64,000 nt of DNA from Costus lasius (taxonomy: Eukaryota; Streptophyta; Magnoliopsida; Zingiberales; Costaceae), in the NCBI GenBank assembly GCA_027563935.2, contig CM050446.2:24555501-24619500 (forward strand). Reading direction: 5' to 3'. The position numbers were made by a program, and so were the translations under genes. Below, piece by piece: positions 39,250 through 51,418 of this stretch. The notes under the pieces are model-generated. The model made no database searches. It was given only the letters and a program-made list of their open reading frames with translations, and was not told the DNA's origin. How positions within the stretch are numbered: the stretch's first letter is position 1; each line of letters begins with the position of its first letter.

Positions 39250-40490
39250 TAATTTTATTATATATTAAATTACACAAATAAGGTGCTTATGTACTTCCTA
39301 TTTTATTTGCAAAAGGATTGTATTCAAGTACTTATATTATTACAAATAATAGCTTAACAATCAATTTTTTTTGACAATCTACCCACATTCACATGATTCT
39401 CTATAATATAATGAAGTATGTCTTTTATCCTATAGTTAATCTTCAACATCTAATGGCTAACATATATATAGCTTAGCTTGCATAGTTTACTTGTCATATT
39501 ATAACTCATCCTCTTGATATTTAACTTGTATTCAGTCTTGGTGCATGTTCTAAAGATTAATCGTTAGATTGATGATTTAGGATAAGTGTTTTTTTATCAT
39601 ATTTATATCTATACTTTAACAAATATATTATTGTTATTATTTTTTACTTGATATATACGTAATATAAGTAATTATAATAATATCTCTAAAATAACATGAT
39701 TCTTCTTGAATATCCCTAGTTAAGTATTACTATGAATTAAAACAATAATAATACCTTGAGACTAGTTAATATAGTAACTAATGACAAGGAGTTATTATTA
39801 TTGAGATATTAACTTAATGCATAAGCAAAATTAGATGATAATATATTAAATAGATTTACTGTGATGAAGATAGATTATTAAATGCTTGCCACAAGTATTC
39901 TCATTGTGATAACCGTGTATGTGATCCTTTAACTTAAGATTACTATAGATTCTTACATGATTAGTCATATACTTTGAATAATTAAATGTTACCTATATTT
40001 AGGTGATCATAAAGATTATAATTGGGTACGCTATAAATCACGGAGAGAAATAAGGGTGATTAAGAGAGCATTTGTTTCTCCTATCTAACAAGAGAGTTAG
40101 TATATTGGGCTCCTCGACTAAGTAAGACTACAAATGCATGTTTTAAAGGAGTTGACATTAAATATTAATTATATTTATTTTATTAGTTTATTTGGGAAAT
40201 AAAAAATATAATAATTAAATTATACAAGTACAAAATGTTTAATGGTTTGTGTTCAATCTAAATACAAAGGATAAAAGGATTAAACTATAACAGAATATTC
40301 TCAAAAAAGGTTTTGTTAGATTCTAACATTCTTGTAACATTGGTATTACTATTGTGTTGCATGACGCTTGGTTCTCGTTTGTGATAGTATAATGAGTTTA
40401 TAATATTACTATTAACGTCACAAAAATCTAATGGGTAGAGTAAATAAGTGGAATTAGAATCTAAATTATAACAAATATTATCAAATGACA
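39250..40490. other. AT-rich intergenic DNA, no gene seen
   Basis: Nothing recognisable was found before the left duplication of the large retrotransposon. Confidence 0.4.
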
Positions 40491-40497
40491 TGGTAAT

Positions 40498-42013
40498 TGT
40501 CACGCTCAGGATTAGGGTAATAAAAATTTTAACAATTTACATGCGAGTCAACGCTTGACTCGCGCCCAAGCACGCCCACGGAAGGGCTAAGTGGTTGAAC
40601 CACTGATCTGGACGCAACCGGCAGGACTACGTCCCCGGCGTAGTCCTCAGCTTATCCCAGGCGGCCACCTAGTCTCTCGTCTCGATGAATCATTGACCGC
40701 CACGTGCCTATGAGGACCGCTACTCACTCCAGCTCCAAAGTCCACCAAAGTATATCACCCGAGACTCGACGCTGGCGCAGCAGACATACGAGTCCAGTAC
40801 ACCGGAAAGGAAACAAAATCGCACGCAGACGGTGGCGCACACTTGCGCAATAGATGACGTCACGTAGGACGTCGGACACATGCCTAAAACCTAATCAAGC
40901 CGCACGCAGGCGGACAGGCTCACTCACTCGCCGGAATGGACGTCTCGCACACGTCCGACATACAAAATTGGCACACACCAGACAACACATCACACAAGGC
41001 CGGCGCACTTGACCATAGCGCAGAGAGAGACGAGGAGTCGCCAACCGAGAAAGATGACTCAACTAGGAGCGTGGAGCGCAAGGAGCTGGAGAGAAGAAAA
41101 TGTCGACTAAGGGTAGCTGATCGGCTGGGAACAGGAATGGCGTCCGGAACCTGCTAGAGGTGCACACACAAAAAATGAGGCACATGCACGCTAACCAAAG
41201 CACATGCATGCAAATCGACGCATGAGGATTGGTAGCCAGAGCTCGCCAGAACCCGCCTGAGGTTCGCTGGAACACCGTCCAGCCGAGCCCAGCCTCGCCG
41301 GAAGCAAGGGAGGCACCGGCGAACCCAACCACGTTTGCCGGACGCATCCAAACAAGGGGCTGAACCCCATGCTTGCCGGGACAGCAGGGGACGCCGGCGA
41401 ACTCCCTACCGGACGTCACCAGGAAGGGGGCCGAAGCCCCAAGCCCCACCGGACGAGCCCAGACTCATCGGCCGTCCACTATTTTGTCGGAGACGGCGAG
41501 ATACGGAGGAACGCGGTGAGGAGAAAGAAGCAAGAGTCAGCGACACTCGTCGATGAAAACCTACCCGTTGGACGAAGCCCGAGCGGGAGGAGGAAGAAGC
41601 ATACCTCGGCGGACATCTGTCCGCCGGCGATGCCGAAGAAGGAGGAGGATGAGGAAGGAGAAGGGGAATGCTACCCCTTGCTTCGTTGCTTCCCGTACCA
41701 CTGCACCCAACCCACCGGGAAGACGCTGGAGATCGTCGCAGCCACCGGAGACCTCTCGCCAGAGCCACGCTCGACTGAGGGAGGAGATTGGGGGAGAGGA
41801 GGTGGAGGTGGCTACTGCCGCCACTCGCATACTCAAGCTCCCGCGCGAGGAACAGTGTCCGCTACTGTAGCCCAAACTCACTCCACCAAATGGGTCGCCC
41901 GACCCGCTAAGCCGCCCGACCCAAACTCGCTAACCCGCTTCACCAAGGCAAAGATGGGCTTGGACAAGGATTGGGCCTGGGCCTGGGCTTGGGCCTGGCG
42001 CCTAGGCCTAACA
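40498..42013 (-). repeat. 3' LTR of the chromovirus
   Basis: 1516 bp, starting TGTCACGCTCAGG and ending GGCCTAACA on the plus strand. It is a direct repeat of 51419-52928; by eye the two are about 90 percent alike over the first 300 bp. It contains GGGCCTGGGCCTGGGCTT repeats near its right end. Confidence 0.93.
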
Positions 42014-42026
42014 TTCTCCCCCACCT
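42014..42026 (-). promoter_or_regulatory. Polypurine tract (AGGTGGGGGAGAA)
   Basis: Directly adjoins the 3' LTR in minus orientation, where plus-strand DNA synthesis of the element would be primed. Confidence 0.85.
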
Positions 42027-42079
42027 GAGGTGGTCGTCGTCCTCGGCGACTCGAGGTAGCTCTTGAGCTCAACCTCATA

Positions 42080-42175
42080 TGCCAAACTTTGAAGCCACAT
42101 ACCAGATAGCTTCTTCCTCAGGTAATCTACTCCCAATGAATGAGAAACACCCATTGTTTACTCATTCAACTATGA
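42080..42175 (-). pseudogene. Degenerate chromodomain remnant of the chromovirus pol
   Basis: Just upstream of the polypurine tract the minus strand reads FLIHWE in one frame and LPEEEAIWYVASKF in another, one base apart. This matches the usual WKG-LPEEEATWE pattern at the C-terminus of chromoviral integrases, here frameshifted. Confidence 0.5.
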
Positions 42176-42639
42176 CTCAAGGGTCGATAACCTCGAATCT
42201 CGATAATCCTTGGATCGAACCTCATCTGAACCATCGGATGAGTACTGTTGGAAGCTTTGTTCCAGGTTGCTTTCTCCCTGGGGAATCCATCCCATCGGAT
42301 GAGAAACTCCACACATCAGTTTAGCTTACTTTGCGCCAACACCTAGTGATATAAAATATCATGTATCCCTCGGTCGAACTCTATTCGCACCATCAGTGGG
42401 ATTTGGTAAGACAATGATCGAGAAGGAACGTCCATATCCAAGTGAAACTTCCTCAAGCTCACAGAGAATGTAGGGTGTACCTATATTCTCTATTAGAGTT
42501 TCAAATGGTATGCTACTAAGCCCGCTTGACTCAGTATCTCACACGGACTGTCGTATCTTCGAATAAGACCCCAGTGAGCCTCCCTCACCGAGATTTTCCT
42601 ACAGATCCGCGAGGTAAGTCAGAGAAGAACTAAGTCACC

Positions 42640-45060
42640 CACGACTAATTCTTCGTTCCAACAACGATGGTATGCATACCTTTGTATCCATTGTACAGCC
42701 AACTCCAAGCTACCTCTAGCCTCTCGGAGTGAATTGATTCGCTCCCGAGCCTTCCGTTGAGTCGTAGGGCACTTTCACGCGGAACCCCTATGCACCTCGT
42801 CAATAGAGTTAGGGGCTGACTCCCTAACATTAGCTCAAAGCTTATATCAGGTGGGACCTGTGGATGATGACCTTTGCAAGTCGAAGACATACCATGTCAC
42901 ATTCATCCACTTCACCCAGTCACCCTGACTAGTGATCACATAGTGATGGGGGAATTCTTCCACAAGAGCGTTCACCTGCTCAGTTTGCCCATCCGTCTAA
43001 GGATGATTGGCTATGGAGAAACTTACCTTGGACACATACTTATTGAATAACATGGTTCAAAAGTGTCCAGCAAAATGGGCATCCATATCACTCTCGATAT
43101 CCACTTGGATGCCAGAATATTTCACCATATCCTGGAAGAATAGGTCTATAACAACCCTTGTTGTACACTGCTCAAGTGCTGGGATAAAGACTCCCTCCTT
43201 GGAGAATATATCCACGACTACCGGCACTGAGCTCTCCCCGTCAAACTTAGGAAACCCACCAATAAAATCCTTGGACACCCCTATCCAGGACGTCTCGGGA
43301 ACAGACAGTGGTTGTTACAACCCTACCTCTAGTCTCCAATCGATCTTACCTTCTTGGCAATTTTGGTAAGTGCGGACATACATCCCCATATTTACGCATG
43401 TATTGGGCCAATAGCACGATTGTGCTAACAGGACAACTATCCCCTCTTGTCCTGGATGCCTTGCCCAACGTCAATCCTGGAGCTCCCTCAGTAGCTCCCA
43501 GTGCAGTTCGCTCATCGATGGGACTAGTGGCCAATCGCCTCTAGCCATGACAATGTCATATGGATCCAAATAAATGAGTCAGATTGTATCCGACCTAATC
43601 TGCTAAACTTAGCTTTTGATCTGCCTAGCAGATCCCCTTCCACTCTAGATAGGGTACAACACATAAGGACATTAAGTCTACTGAGCTCAACAGCGACCAC
43701 GTTGGTTTTTAACCGATTTATGTTTCCCCTGGAACTAGAATTCACCAAAGAATCCCATCCAACGTGTCTATATTGCCGACAACCTCTTTTAAGTGGTGTC
43801 ATGTTGTCAGTCTTCATAACCCTGAGAAGGTTCTCCGCATCCAGAGATAGTGAACTCCTACCACCTTTTCCTTCTCGTGGTCAAATATCGTCGCTCAGTC
43901 CTGTTAGCTTTCAAGTCCCAAAAGCTAAAGTATGCCCATACTATGACTTATACCACCGATAGCTTGGTCCGAAGCATCGGTGTAAAACTCGAAAGGCATA
44001 CTGAAGTCGGGTAATTTCAAGATCAGTTCAGAGGCAATATAGACCTTCATCTCCCGGAAGGCCGACTAAACACGATCATGCCACTCCCATTTTGAGTTCC
44101 TTTTCAGCAGATTACTGAGGGTAAGGCTTCCTCGAATAGCCTTTGATGAACTTTCAAAAGAAGTTCACCACACCGAGAAAACTTTATACTCGGTTTGATT
44201 TGAAGGGGCGCGCCATTTCGCAATGACTTGGACTTTTACCTTGTCCATGCGCACTTGTCCGTGGTTCATCTCATGACCAAGGAAAGAAATTTCATCCACC
44301 ACAAATAAACATTTCTCCAATTCCAAATAGAGTTGATTTTTCCCTCAACAACAGCCTTAGATGGCTTAGGTGTTCCTCAACGCTTGAGGAGAATACCACG
44401 ATATCGTCCAAATATACAACTACGTAATCATCTAAGAAAAGGGGTCAACACTTATTCATTAGATGATGAGACGCAGAAGGGGGCTTAGTAGTTCAAAGGG
44501 CATCACTTTGAACTCAAGGACTCATATCGGGTTACCCATATGGTTTTCCTATTCGTTGCCCTCGGCGTAACGAATTTGTTAGCGACCTGCCCTCAGGTCT
44601 AGCTTAGAGAAAATCCATTTTTTCCCTAGTCGATCTCTTAGATCAGGGATAAGCAATATAAGATAACAGTCTCGCACCGTTATCTTATTCAGGGTTATGT
44701 AGTTTACCCAAAACTTTAGCAACCAATCCTTCTTCTTTTAGAAGAGGATCAGGGCTCTATAAGGTGATACCGTGGGCCAAATGAACCCAGCTTCTAGCAA
44801 TCCACTCCATTGCTAAAGAAGCTTGGGCAACTCCATTGGAGAAATGCGGTATGAAACCTTAGATGGAGGTGTAGATCCCATCACAAGCTCAATCTTGTAT
44901 TTGATCCAACTCCTTGGGGAAAGGTGGTTGGGAAGCTTTGAGGATAACTCGTAAGAGAACTCTTCCAACAACCCTTCACCATTGAAGGGACCTCTCCTTT
45001 GCAAGGAGAGTCATCAACCCGTGCTTCTCTATGGCACCACCCTACCGCTAGGGTGTTACT
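42640..45060 (-). pseudogene. pol: Broken Ty3/gypsy pol: reverse transcriptase, RNase H, integrase
   Basis: In order on the minus strand: a start-of-RT segment near 45000-44813 (KIELVMGSTPPSKVSYRISP); LNKITVRD...FSKLDLRAG at about 44700-44600; the catalytic YVVVYLDDIVVFS at about 44420-44390; RNase H FYTDASDQAIGG at about 44000-43960; integrase core DFIGGFPKF and VVVDIFSKEGVFIPA at 43278-43057; and SFELMLGSQPLT near 42830. Several stops and frameshifts separate these blocks. Domain order RT-RH-INT with a following chromodomain identifies a chromovirus-type gypsy element. Confidence 0.88.
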
Positions 45061-45504
45061 AACAAAGAAAACCCTCTATCTCAAGCATCACCTAGGCATA
45101 CCGCCGGACGTAGTCTCATATGGCCTAGTATGCCTTAGTCGTTTTAGGGTGCCTCGCACAACCCACGACAAGTTCCCCCAAGTAGGAACTAATCCTCGAT
45201 CTTATCTTTTTGAGATCTCCTCACGAGAGCAGAAGGGTCGGATTAAACCCCAAAAAGGGGTTATGTGCAGCCTAAGTCCGCCACCACAGCTTTACATCTC
45301 TAAAGAGATACGCGATAAAGTCTCATGCCTAGTCCTTAGCAGGAACCTGGGTATTTTGGAAATACAATTCCAATACCCCATAGGAAGTCCTCAACTTCCT
45401 CAGCGTAGAAAACCCCTGAAATGGGTGCTAGCTCGCGAACACGCCGTCTCACGGTGGTCACATGGCCACTCTTGGCCGGAGTCCCAAATATTGTCGCACG
45501 ATAT

Positions 45505-47570
45505 TGTTGACACAGATTTATATATAGTTTTACATGTCATTTTGCTAATGAAATCATCCCCATTTTACGACTTTAAGTCTCATAATTGCCTTTATTTGCA
45601 TACATCTATGGAATCTACACATCTTTGTGCATTTTCACGTTTTCAGGTCAAAACGACCATAAAGAGGGTGAATTCTGATACTTTTGTGATAAAGAAGCTC
45701 CTCCTAATTCAAGATGATCCTAATGGGGAGTTTTTAGATTCATTGAGGCCTTTGTTGGAAATCACGACCGGGTCCCGATCAGAATCATGCCCGTGATCGT
45801 CGTTACGCCTAAAGCTGAAATTGATAAATCACGACCAGGTCACGACCAAATTCTCGCCCGAGATCGCGGACTCGCTTGTTACGAATTCACGATTTTTACC
45901 CAGATTTCTTCAACCTAACCTAAGGGGAAGCTTGAGGGCAGCCAGGTCCTTTCTCCCCCATTGACTAGAGGCCACGGAGCAGCCTTATTCTAGAGAAATC
46001 TTTCCATGAAGTGATGATTTCGTGAAGATGTTGGCTGCAGCAGCTTTTGCAGGGTATGGGAAGATACGACAAAGTCTTCTTCAGCTGGAAAACAATAGTT
46101 GTTGATGGAAGCTTTACAGAACCTTGGAAAGGAGCAGCAGCCCACTAGCTTGGGGAAGAAGTAAACTTTTGGCAACTAAAGGAGAGAAAGAGGAAACCTT
46201 CAGCCTATTTAAGAGGGGGGATTTCAGCAAGTAAAAGAGGAGGGAACACATGTAGGGAAGGGCTGCACTTGGGAGAAGGAAAGCCAACGTAGGAAAGAGG
46301 GCTGCGCATATGAAATTATTGAAGATATGTACTTGCGTAAGCACCTCAAGGATAAATTTGTAAGGAAGGTCTTCAGCTACATTCAATTTTCGCAATGTTC
46401 ATTGTATGATCTATGCGAAATACCTTATGATGTTATCTTTCCCTTGTAATTCCTGCACAAACTTGACTATGCGTGTATTGTTAAAGCTTATTACTTGCGC
46501 TTTCACGATGATAATGTTAGGCTAAACACTCAATCAGGATGTGGGGTAGCCTTTGATAACTTACTAGTTGCGATAGTTAGTTCTAATTGCCAAAGTCCTT
46601 GCTTGGCCTTGTGTGTGTGCATTGCCTGCGTTACCCGGAAGGATTTGCTTGCACCTCTAATCCCTCTGATGAGGTTTGTAAATCAGCTTTTCTAGGAGTT
46701 TACTCGCTTGCAAAGCTGTACTTACCTGTAGGATTAAGGGAAAGCATTTTTCGGAAAGGTAAGCTTGAGCCTTAAGTCACAAAGGTGAGGTTCGTTAATT
46801 GGATCTAGAGGAGAAAACTTGCCTGCGGGTCTGTACTCACTTAGGAAAGACACCAAGGTGAGGTTTGTAAATTAGATCTTAGGGAGAAAAACTCGCTCGC
46901 AGATCTGTACTCGCTCGCTAGATTTTAGGGAGCTTAGACGCTGCAGAGAGCCTCTTGTCCGACCGCGCGTCAGACCCACTTGGTTGAGAGTTTATCCATT
47001 TCGTTGGTATGTTATGCCTACACTTCCCGAAAGAGAGTGTTTGAGCCTTTAATCACCTTAAGTGAGGTTTGTTAATCAGCATCTCTAGGAGTTCTTACTC
47101 GCTTGTGGATCTGTGCTTACTTAGGAAGATTATAAGGAGCTTAGATGCGTCGGAGAGACCCAAGTCCGACCGCGCGCCAGAACCCTACGAATTGGACCGA
47201 CAATCTAGTATGTGGGAGCGGACGAGATTCTTAGAGGGGAGCTACCTACGTGACAAGGAAGCTGCGCCCCCTTGAACTAGACAAAACATTGGCAATATAG
47301 TTTAACTATTCAACTATAAGGAGTCAAAGTGGTGAACCCATATCCTGATGCATCTCCTCATTAGAATCCTCTCGTGTGATTTCCTCTATTTACATTCCTG
47401 CACTTTTAATTATTTCGTTATCTTAAACTTCACCAATTTCGACATCGTCTAGCTAGTCATTTCGAGATCTGTCGGTATTTACCTATTAGTCCCTGTGGGA
47501 TCGATATTTTATTACTTCGATAGACCCGTGCACTTGCGGGAAACACCTACTATATCCGTGGGCGCTATCA
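45505..47570 (+). repeat. 5' LTR of the nested Athila-like element
   Basis: Begins TGTTGACACAG and ends GGGCGCTATCA. The last ~170 bases (CCCTGTGGGATCGATATT, GACCCGTGCACTTGCGGG) are matched in reverse orientation at 55.5, 59.56 and 63.84 kb, marking a family of related LTRs. The right end is fixed by the adjacent primer-binding site; the left end is inferred from the TG dinucleotide and loss of chromovirus sequence. Confidence 0.75.
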
Positions 47571-47576
47571 AGTTTT

Positions 47577-47594
47577 TGGCGCCGTTGCCGGGGA
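47577..47594 (+). promoter_or_regulatory. Primer-binding site complementary to tRNA-Asp
   Basis: TGGCGCCGTTGCCGGGGA is the exact complement of the tRNA-Asp 3' end including CCA. It is the usual primer site of Athila-like gypsy elements and lies 6 bases after the LTR. Confidence 0.92.
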
Positions 47595-47718
47595 CTAATT
47601 TCGGTAATATTGACAAGATTAAATTTGCTAGGCTAGACTTTTTACTTTCTGTAATTTTTATTTCTTGTGGCTGAATTTTTCCTATCATCTAGAATTTCTA
47701 AATTTTCAAAAAAAAAAA

Positions 47719-48862
47719 AATGTTACCACATGTTTCGTGTAATATTTGTGGACGTACATGTCATTCTACTCATGAATGCCAATTGGGAATTTCATTTGAT
47801 CCATAATCTATCAATCCTGCAATGTTACCTTATGCTTCTTGTGATATTTGTGGATATATAGATCATTTTTCTTATGAATGTCAATTAGGGATTCCATTTC
47901 CTATTGACTCATACTCTAACACCTGTGATATGGATTGGGGGAATGACCCAAATTTCTTTTACGAGAATGACCCAAACCCTATGCCGCAAATGAATTCACT
48001 TGTAAATTTCCACCAATGGCAATTTGATCAACCCCAAAAATCAAGCTTAGAAACTAGGATTGAAAACTTTATTGATAAAACTAAGCAAATCAACAACATA
48101 CTGGAAGCAACCAAAGATTTACAAAAATCAAACTTAGAAACTAGGATTGAGAGCTTTATGGTTGATCATACTAAACAAATCAATGACATACTGGAAGCAA
48201 TCGAAGACTTAACCACACGCTATAAGATATTAGAAAACTATGTAGCCCAACAAGACATCACCTTAGCCGAACCCATGGGAGAATTAGAGGAGCCTCAAGT
48301 GAAAATCAGCGAGTTAGGTGAAGGCGAATTGGAGAGTAATTTGGATGAGGCAGAATCAAACTATAGCGTCATAAATGTTGACAAAGAGGAACCAGTGTGC
48401 ATTTTACCGCCACCGTATAAACCATTGATTCCTTTTTCCCAAAGTTTGATGGAAGTAAAACCTGATAAGCGATTTGGGTTATGCTACAACAAAGAAATCT
48501 TGAACCAAATAGTTGAGCAATTTCATGTCCCCCAAATCAACAAAGACCCATTGGCAATTGACATGATTAATGACAATGATGAGGTGACTGAAATTGATAT
48601 CAAAGTAAACTCCCAATTGCAAGACTCAAATCCAATTATCGATGTAGAAAAGGGAGGAGCTAAGACACTTGACAACATTAACCTTGAGAATCTGAAATCT
48701 GAATTTGAATCTGTCCCAAGACTGAGGATGTTTACCATGATGGTGATCAACTTGCTATTGAAATACATGATATTTATTTTGGTGGGAATTCTTTCTAGAC
48801 GGCAAAAAGGTAAGAGACTTTATGCACTTTACTATGGTAGTGACCCACCAGCAACACCATGA
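47719..48862 (+). pseudogene. Gag-like ORF with CCHC zinc knuckles, Athila-like element
   Basis: The main frame (47822-48862, 346 codons) starts with a CX2CX4HX4C knuckle, CDICGYIDHFSYEC. A second knuckle (CNICGRTCHSTHEC) lies just upstream from an ATG at 47719 and is separated by a stop, so a segment of about 100 bp is tandemly duplicated. Residues about 70-140 contain two copies of a LETRIE..F..KTKQIN.ILEA helix-like repeat, followed by an acidic region. The tail ends SDPPATP just before the conserved TTGGGAGGCAACCC word. Protease, RT and integrase are absent. Function is probably that of a retroelement capsid or nucleocapsid relative; assignment to gag rests on the knuckles and the position after the primer site. 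Confidence 0.6.
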
Positions 48863-48894
48863 TATCCAAGCATTGGTCAAGCTAAAGACCTTAA

Positions 48895-48925
48895 ATCAGC
48901 GCTTCTTGGGAGGCAACCCAAGTAT
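48895..48925 (+). repeat. Conserved Athila-type motif TTGGGAGGCAACCC, copy 1
   Basis: The word GCGCTTCTTGGGAGGCAACC recurs in plant Athila-like elements after the pol frame. Here it follows the gag-like ORF directly. A second diverged copy (TTGGGAGGCGGCCC) lies at 49391-49404, and a third, inverted, at about 63058-63080. Confidence 0.75.
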
Positions 48926-49619
48926 CTTACTCTAGTTTACTTTATTTCCAGCATTTTTCCTTGTTTATTTTAGTTGTTTTCATGGTTTATGTAATTTAGT
49001 TATATGAGTTTTCTTGATGATTGGTCTAAAGTCCTTGTTCATCCGATTATTCTGTTATGTCTCGAAAATGGCACAAGGAGGTATTCATCAATTTTGAAAA
49101 TCTTATTTTCCTCCTAATTACAAGTTTCTAATCTACTGTGCTTCAAAGTTATGGTACCTAACAATGATGATAACCTTATAGTTATGCAGTTCTGCCATTC
49201 TGCACTTTTGGCAGCAACTCTTGAAGAGCACAGGAAGCCCTTTCATGCTGAATGCCGGAGCAACTCACTAATATTGAAGTCATCATAAGAAGTCCCTAAC
49301 AATCTGCCGCAAGGGAAAAAGAGAAATACCAAACCATCTACCAAGAGCAATGCAAGCCATGCTCAAACTAATTGCTTTTAATTTGCTCTCTTGGGAGGCG
49401 GCCCAAGCTCTTCCTCTTCTCACTTGTTTACTCTCAGCATTGATACTCAATTTGTAGTTGTATCTGGGAGTGTTATGATGGCCTCGTTGTGCTGTTTCAC
49501 TGTTTGCATTATCTATCTCCTTGCTTTTCATATGTTCCTGCTTATTTTGCTATAATTATTGATGCTTCTGCTCGACTTTGAATGACACAGGTATATCCCA
49601 AACTGATCCTAAGGAGACA

Positions 49620-50225
49620 GGCGTTTTCTGTCTTTCCAAAAATCACGGGTGGGTCATGACGAAAATCTTGATTGTGATTATCACACAGCCAACATCAGAA
49701 TTTCGCTGAGAGAATTACGGCAGGGAGGTGACTGAAGCCACGGCCGTAATCAACAATGCAGAACTATACGAGGAGATCATGATCGGGGTATGCTAAAAAG
49801 CATGACCGAGATTTTTCATAGACAAAACAAAGACTTATTCGCCGCGAAGATCATGACAGAGCCATGACTATGGTCACGGCCGTAAAATTTGCGTGCAACC
49901 TTACAGAAGCAATCACAGGCGAGTCATGATGAAAATCATGGGCAGAATTTCCAGAAGACAGAATGTGTATAAAATTGACGAGAGCATCACGGCTGCCCAG
50001 TGATTAAAGTCACGGCCGTAAAAGATTGCACCAAAAATCTACGAGAAGAATCACGACCAGGTCATGATGGAAATCTTGATCGAGATTTTTACAAAGATGA
50101 ATAAAGAAATCTCGCTGAAAGAATCACGGCAGGGGATGTGAATGTGGTCACGGCCGTAACAGCTACGCACAAAGATCCATCCAAAGAGGATAACGACTGG
50201 GTCATGACAAAAGACGTGGGCGCAG
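49620..50225 (+). repeat. About 136-bp tandem repeat (4+ units) in the Athila-like element
   Basis: CACGGCCGTAA occurs at 49739, 49875, 50011 and 50149, a spacing of 136, 136 and 138 bp. Between them ATCATGAC...GAAAATCATGGGC-type words recur at matching phase. Units are imperfect. Confidence 0.88.
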
Positions 50226-50439
50226 TTCCTAAACTGCTATCTGATCTTGACTTGCCGCCCGATCTTTTCACTGAGGGTTCCCATTCCTCCGTAGAGCTCG
50301 CATAGCCCACCAGCTCTGCCCCACCAAGTCACTGCTGCTCACTTTTTCGGCGACCTCTCCAACCTCGTTCGGCGATCTCTACACTCCAAGTTTTTCATCT
50401 TCATTTCGCCGAACTCTCTATTCTGATAACCTGCTTTTC

Positions 50440-50905
50440 AGTGCTTCACGGTAGCAACTTCATTTGTATCTTTCGCCTCAACCATGCCTCATCGCAAGAA
50501 GTTGACGAGAAAGTGACTGGCCAGCGCTTCCCGTCCAACTCTTCCACTACCATAACACTAGCTCTAGCGAAAATACAAATATGCTATAAGCTCCAAGCTG
50601 CTCATTACCAGGTCCTTTCTGGTTGCCGGGTCATCAACATGAGGTACATGGATCCAGTTTCGCTCACCACCTTGGGTATCTTCGACGACGTCCTCTGGAT
50701 TTTTCGTCAATTTGATTGGGGACGATTCTTGCAATAAACTCACCCCACCTACATTCGCATGACACTGGAATTTCTGAGCTCCATAAAGGAGAAGGTATCA
50801 ATGCTAAAAACTAACCCAGGAGCTATCGCATTCCAGCTGGCCAACACCGAATGCAGGCTGATGCTTATAGATATGAATGACATTTTTGGACACCCTGCAC
50901 AGACA
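50440..50905 (+). pseudogene. Athila-type downstream reading frame (post-pol)
   Basis: The frame reads SGCRVINMRYMDPVSLTTLG, then WIFRQFDWGRFLQ, a stop at 50735, then THPTYIRMTLEFLSSI and LMLIDMNDIFGHP. This pattern matches the plant-specific hypothetical protein found downstream of pol in Athila and related elements (motifs like YPTY..L..EFLSSL and the LNELFG type). It is broken by a stop and cut off where chromovirus sequence resumes. Confidence 0.6.
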
Positions 50906-51400
50906 TCATGCATCATCGCATGACGATCCTATGGAGATAACAGTTGGTGTTCGGGACATATCGTCACACAATTGTCCCTTGACCACCATTAACTGTTCTC
51001 CAGGAGAAGTCGTCGCATGACTGTCCTATGGCATTATCGATTGATGTCCGGGATACATCGTCGCGCGAGTATCCCATAGGCACAATCGACTGCCCATCGG
51101 GACATGTCGTCGCACGACAGTCCCCAGACCACCACTGGCCTTGGTCGATGCTGTAGAAGCTGCGGTAGCGCGCTTCAGCTACTCGACCTCCATAATATGT
51201 CTCCGCTAGGGAGACAAGAAAACTGAGCTGTGAGGCTCCAGTTGGACAAAGCCAACTCTGTCGATATCTTTGGAGCGAAGCTCCCCATATCCGACAGTCT
51301 CCATTAGCATCTCAATGTTGTGGATGTTTGTGATCATCTTAATGATCACTACTGCCAATAGGAGTACAATACCGATGTACAAGTTGGAACATGCAGAACC
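50906..51400 (-). pseudogene. Chromovirus leader and 5' gag remnant
   Basis: Between the nested element and the primer-binding site the minus strand has a short broken frame with no complete domain. Words like TCGTCGCACGACAGTCCC recur here (GTCGCATGAC, GTCGCGCGAG, GTCGCACGAC), forming degenerate tandem repeats. Confidence 0.4.
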
Positions 51401-51415
51401 TGGGCTCTAATACCT
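51401..51415 (-). promoter_or_regulatory. Primer-binding site complementary to initiator tRNA-Met
   Basis: On the minus strand AGGTATTAGAGCCCA follows the 5' LTR by 3 bases. The canonical form is TGGTATCAGAGCC; two differences are seen. Confidence 0.8.
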
Positions 51416-51418
51416 GTA

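Larger units (their letters stand above)
45505..50905 (+). mobile_element. Truncated Athila-like retroelement nested in the chromovirus
   Basis: A 2066-bp 5' LTR is followed by a tRNA-Asp primer-binding site, a gag-like zinc-knuckle ORF, a TTGGGAGGCAACCC motif, tandem repeats and an Athila-type post-pol reading frame. Reverse transcriptase, integrase, polypurine tract and 3' LTR are missing. Chromovirus sequence resumes at about 50.9 kb (limit good to about 20 bp), and no target-site duplication can be recovered. Confidence 0.75.

Noticed and set aside
41369..42028. 219-codon ORF and several overlapping ones in the LTR
   Set aside because: They lie inside a GC-rich LTR, and equivalent but different frames are open in the partner LTR at 51.8-52.9 kb. 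Frame is not conserved between the copies.
44999..45796. 265-codon plus-strand ORF
   Set aside because: It is antisense to the chromovirus pol region and then crosses into the nested LTR. The minus strand carries the recognisable RT start, so this frame has no support as a gene.
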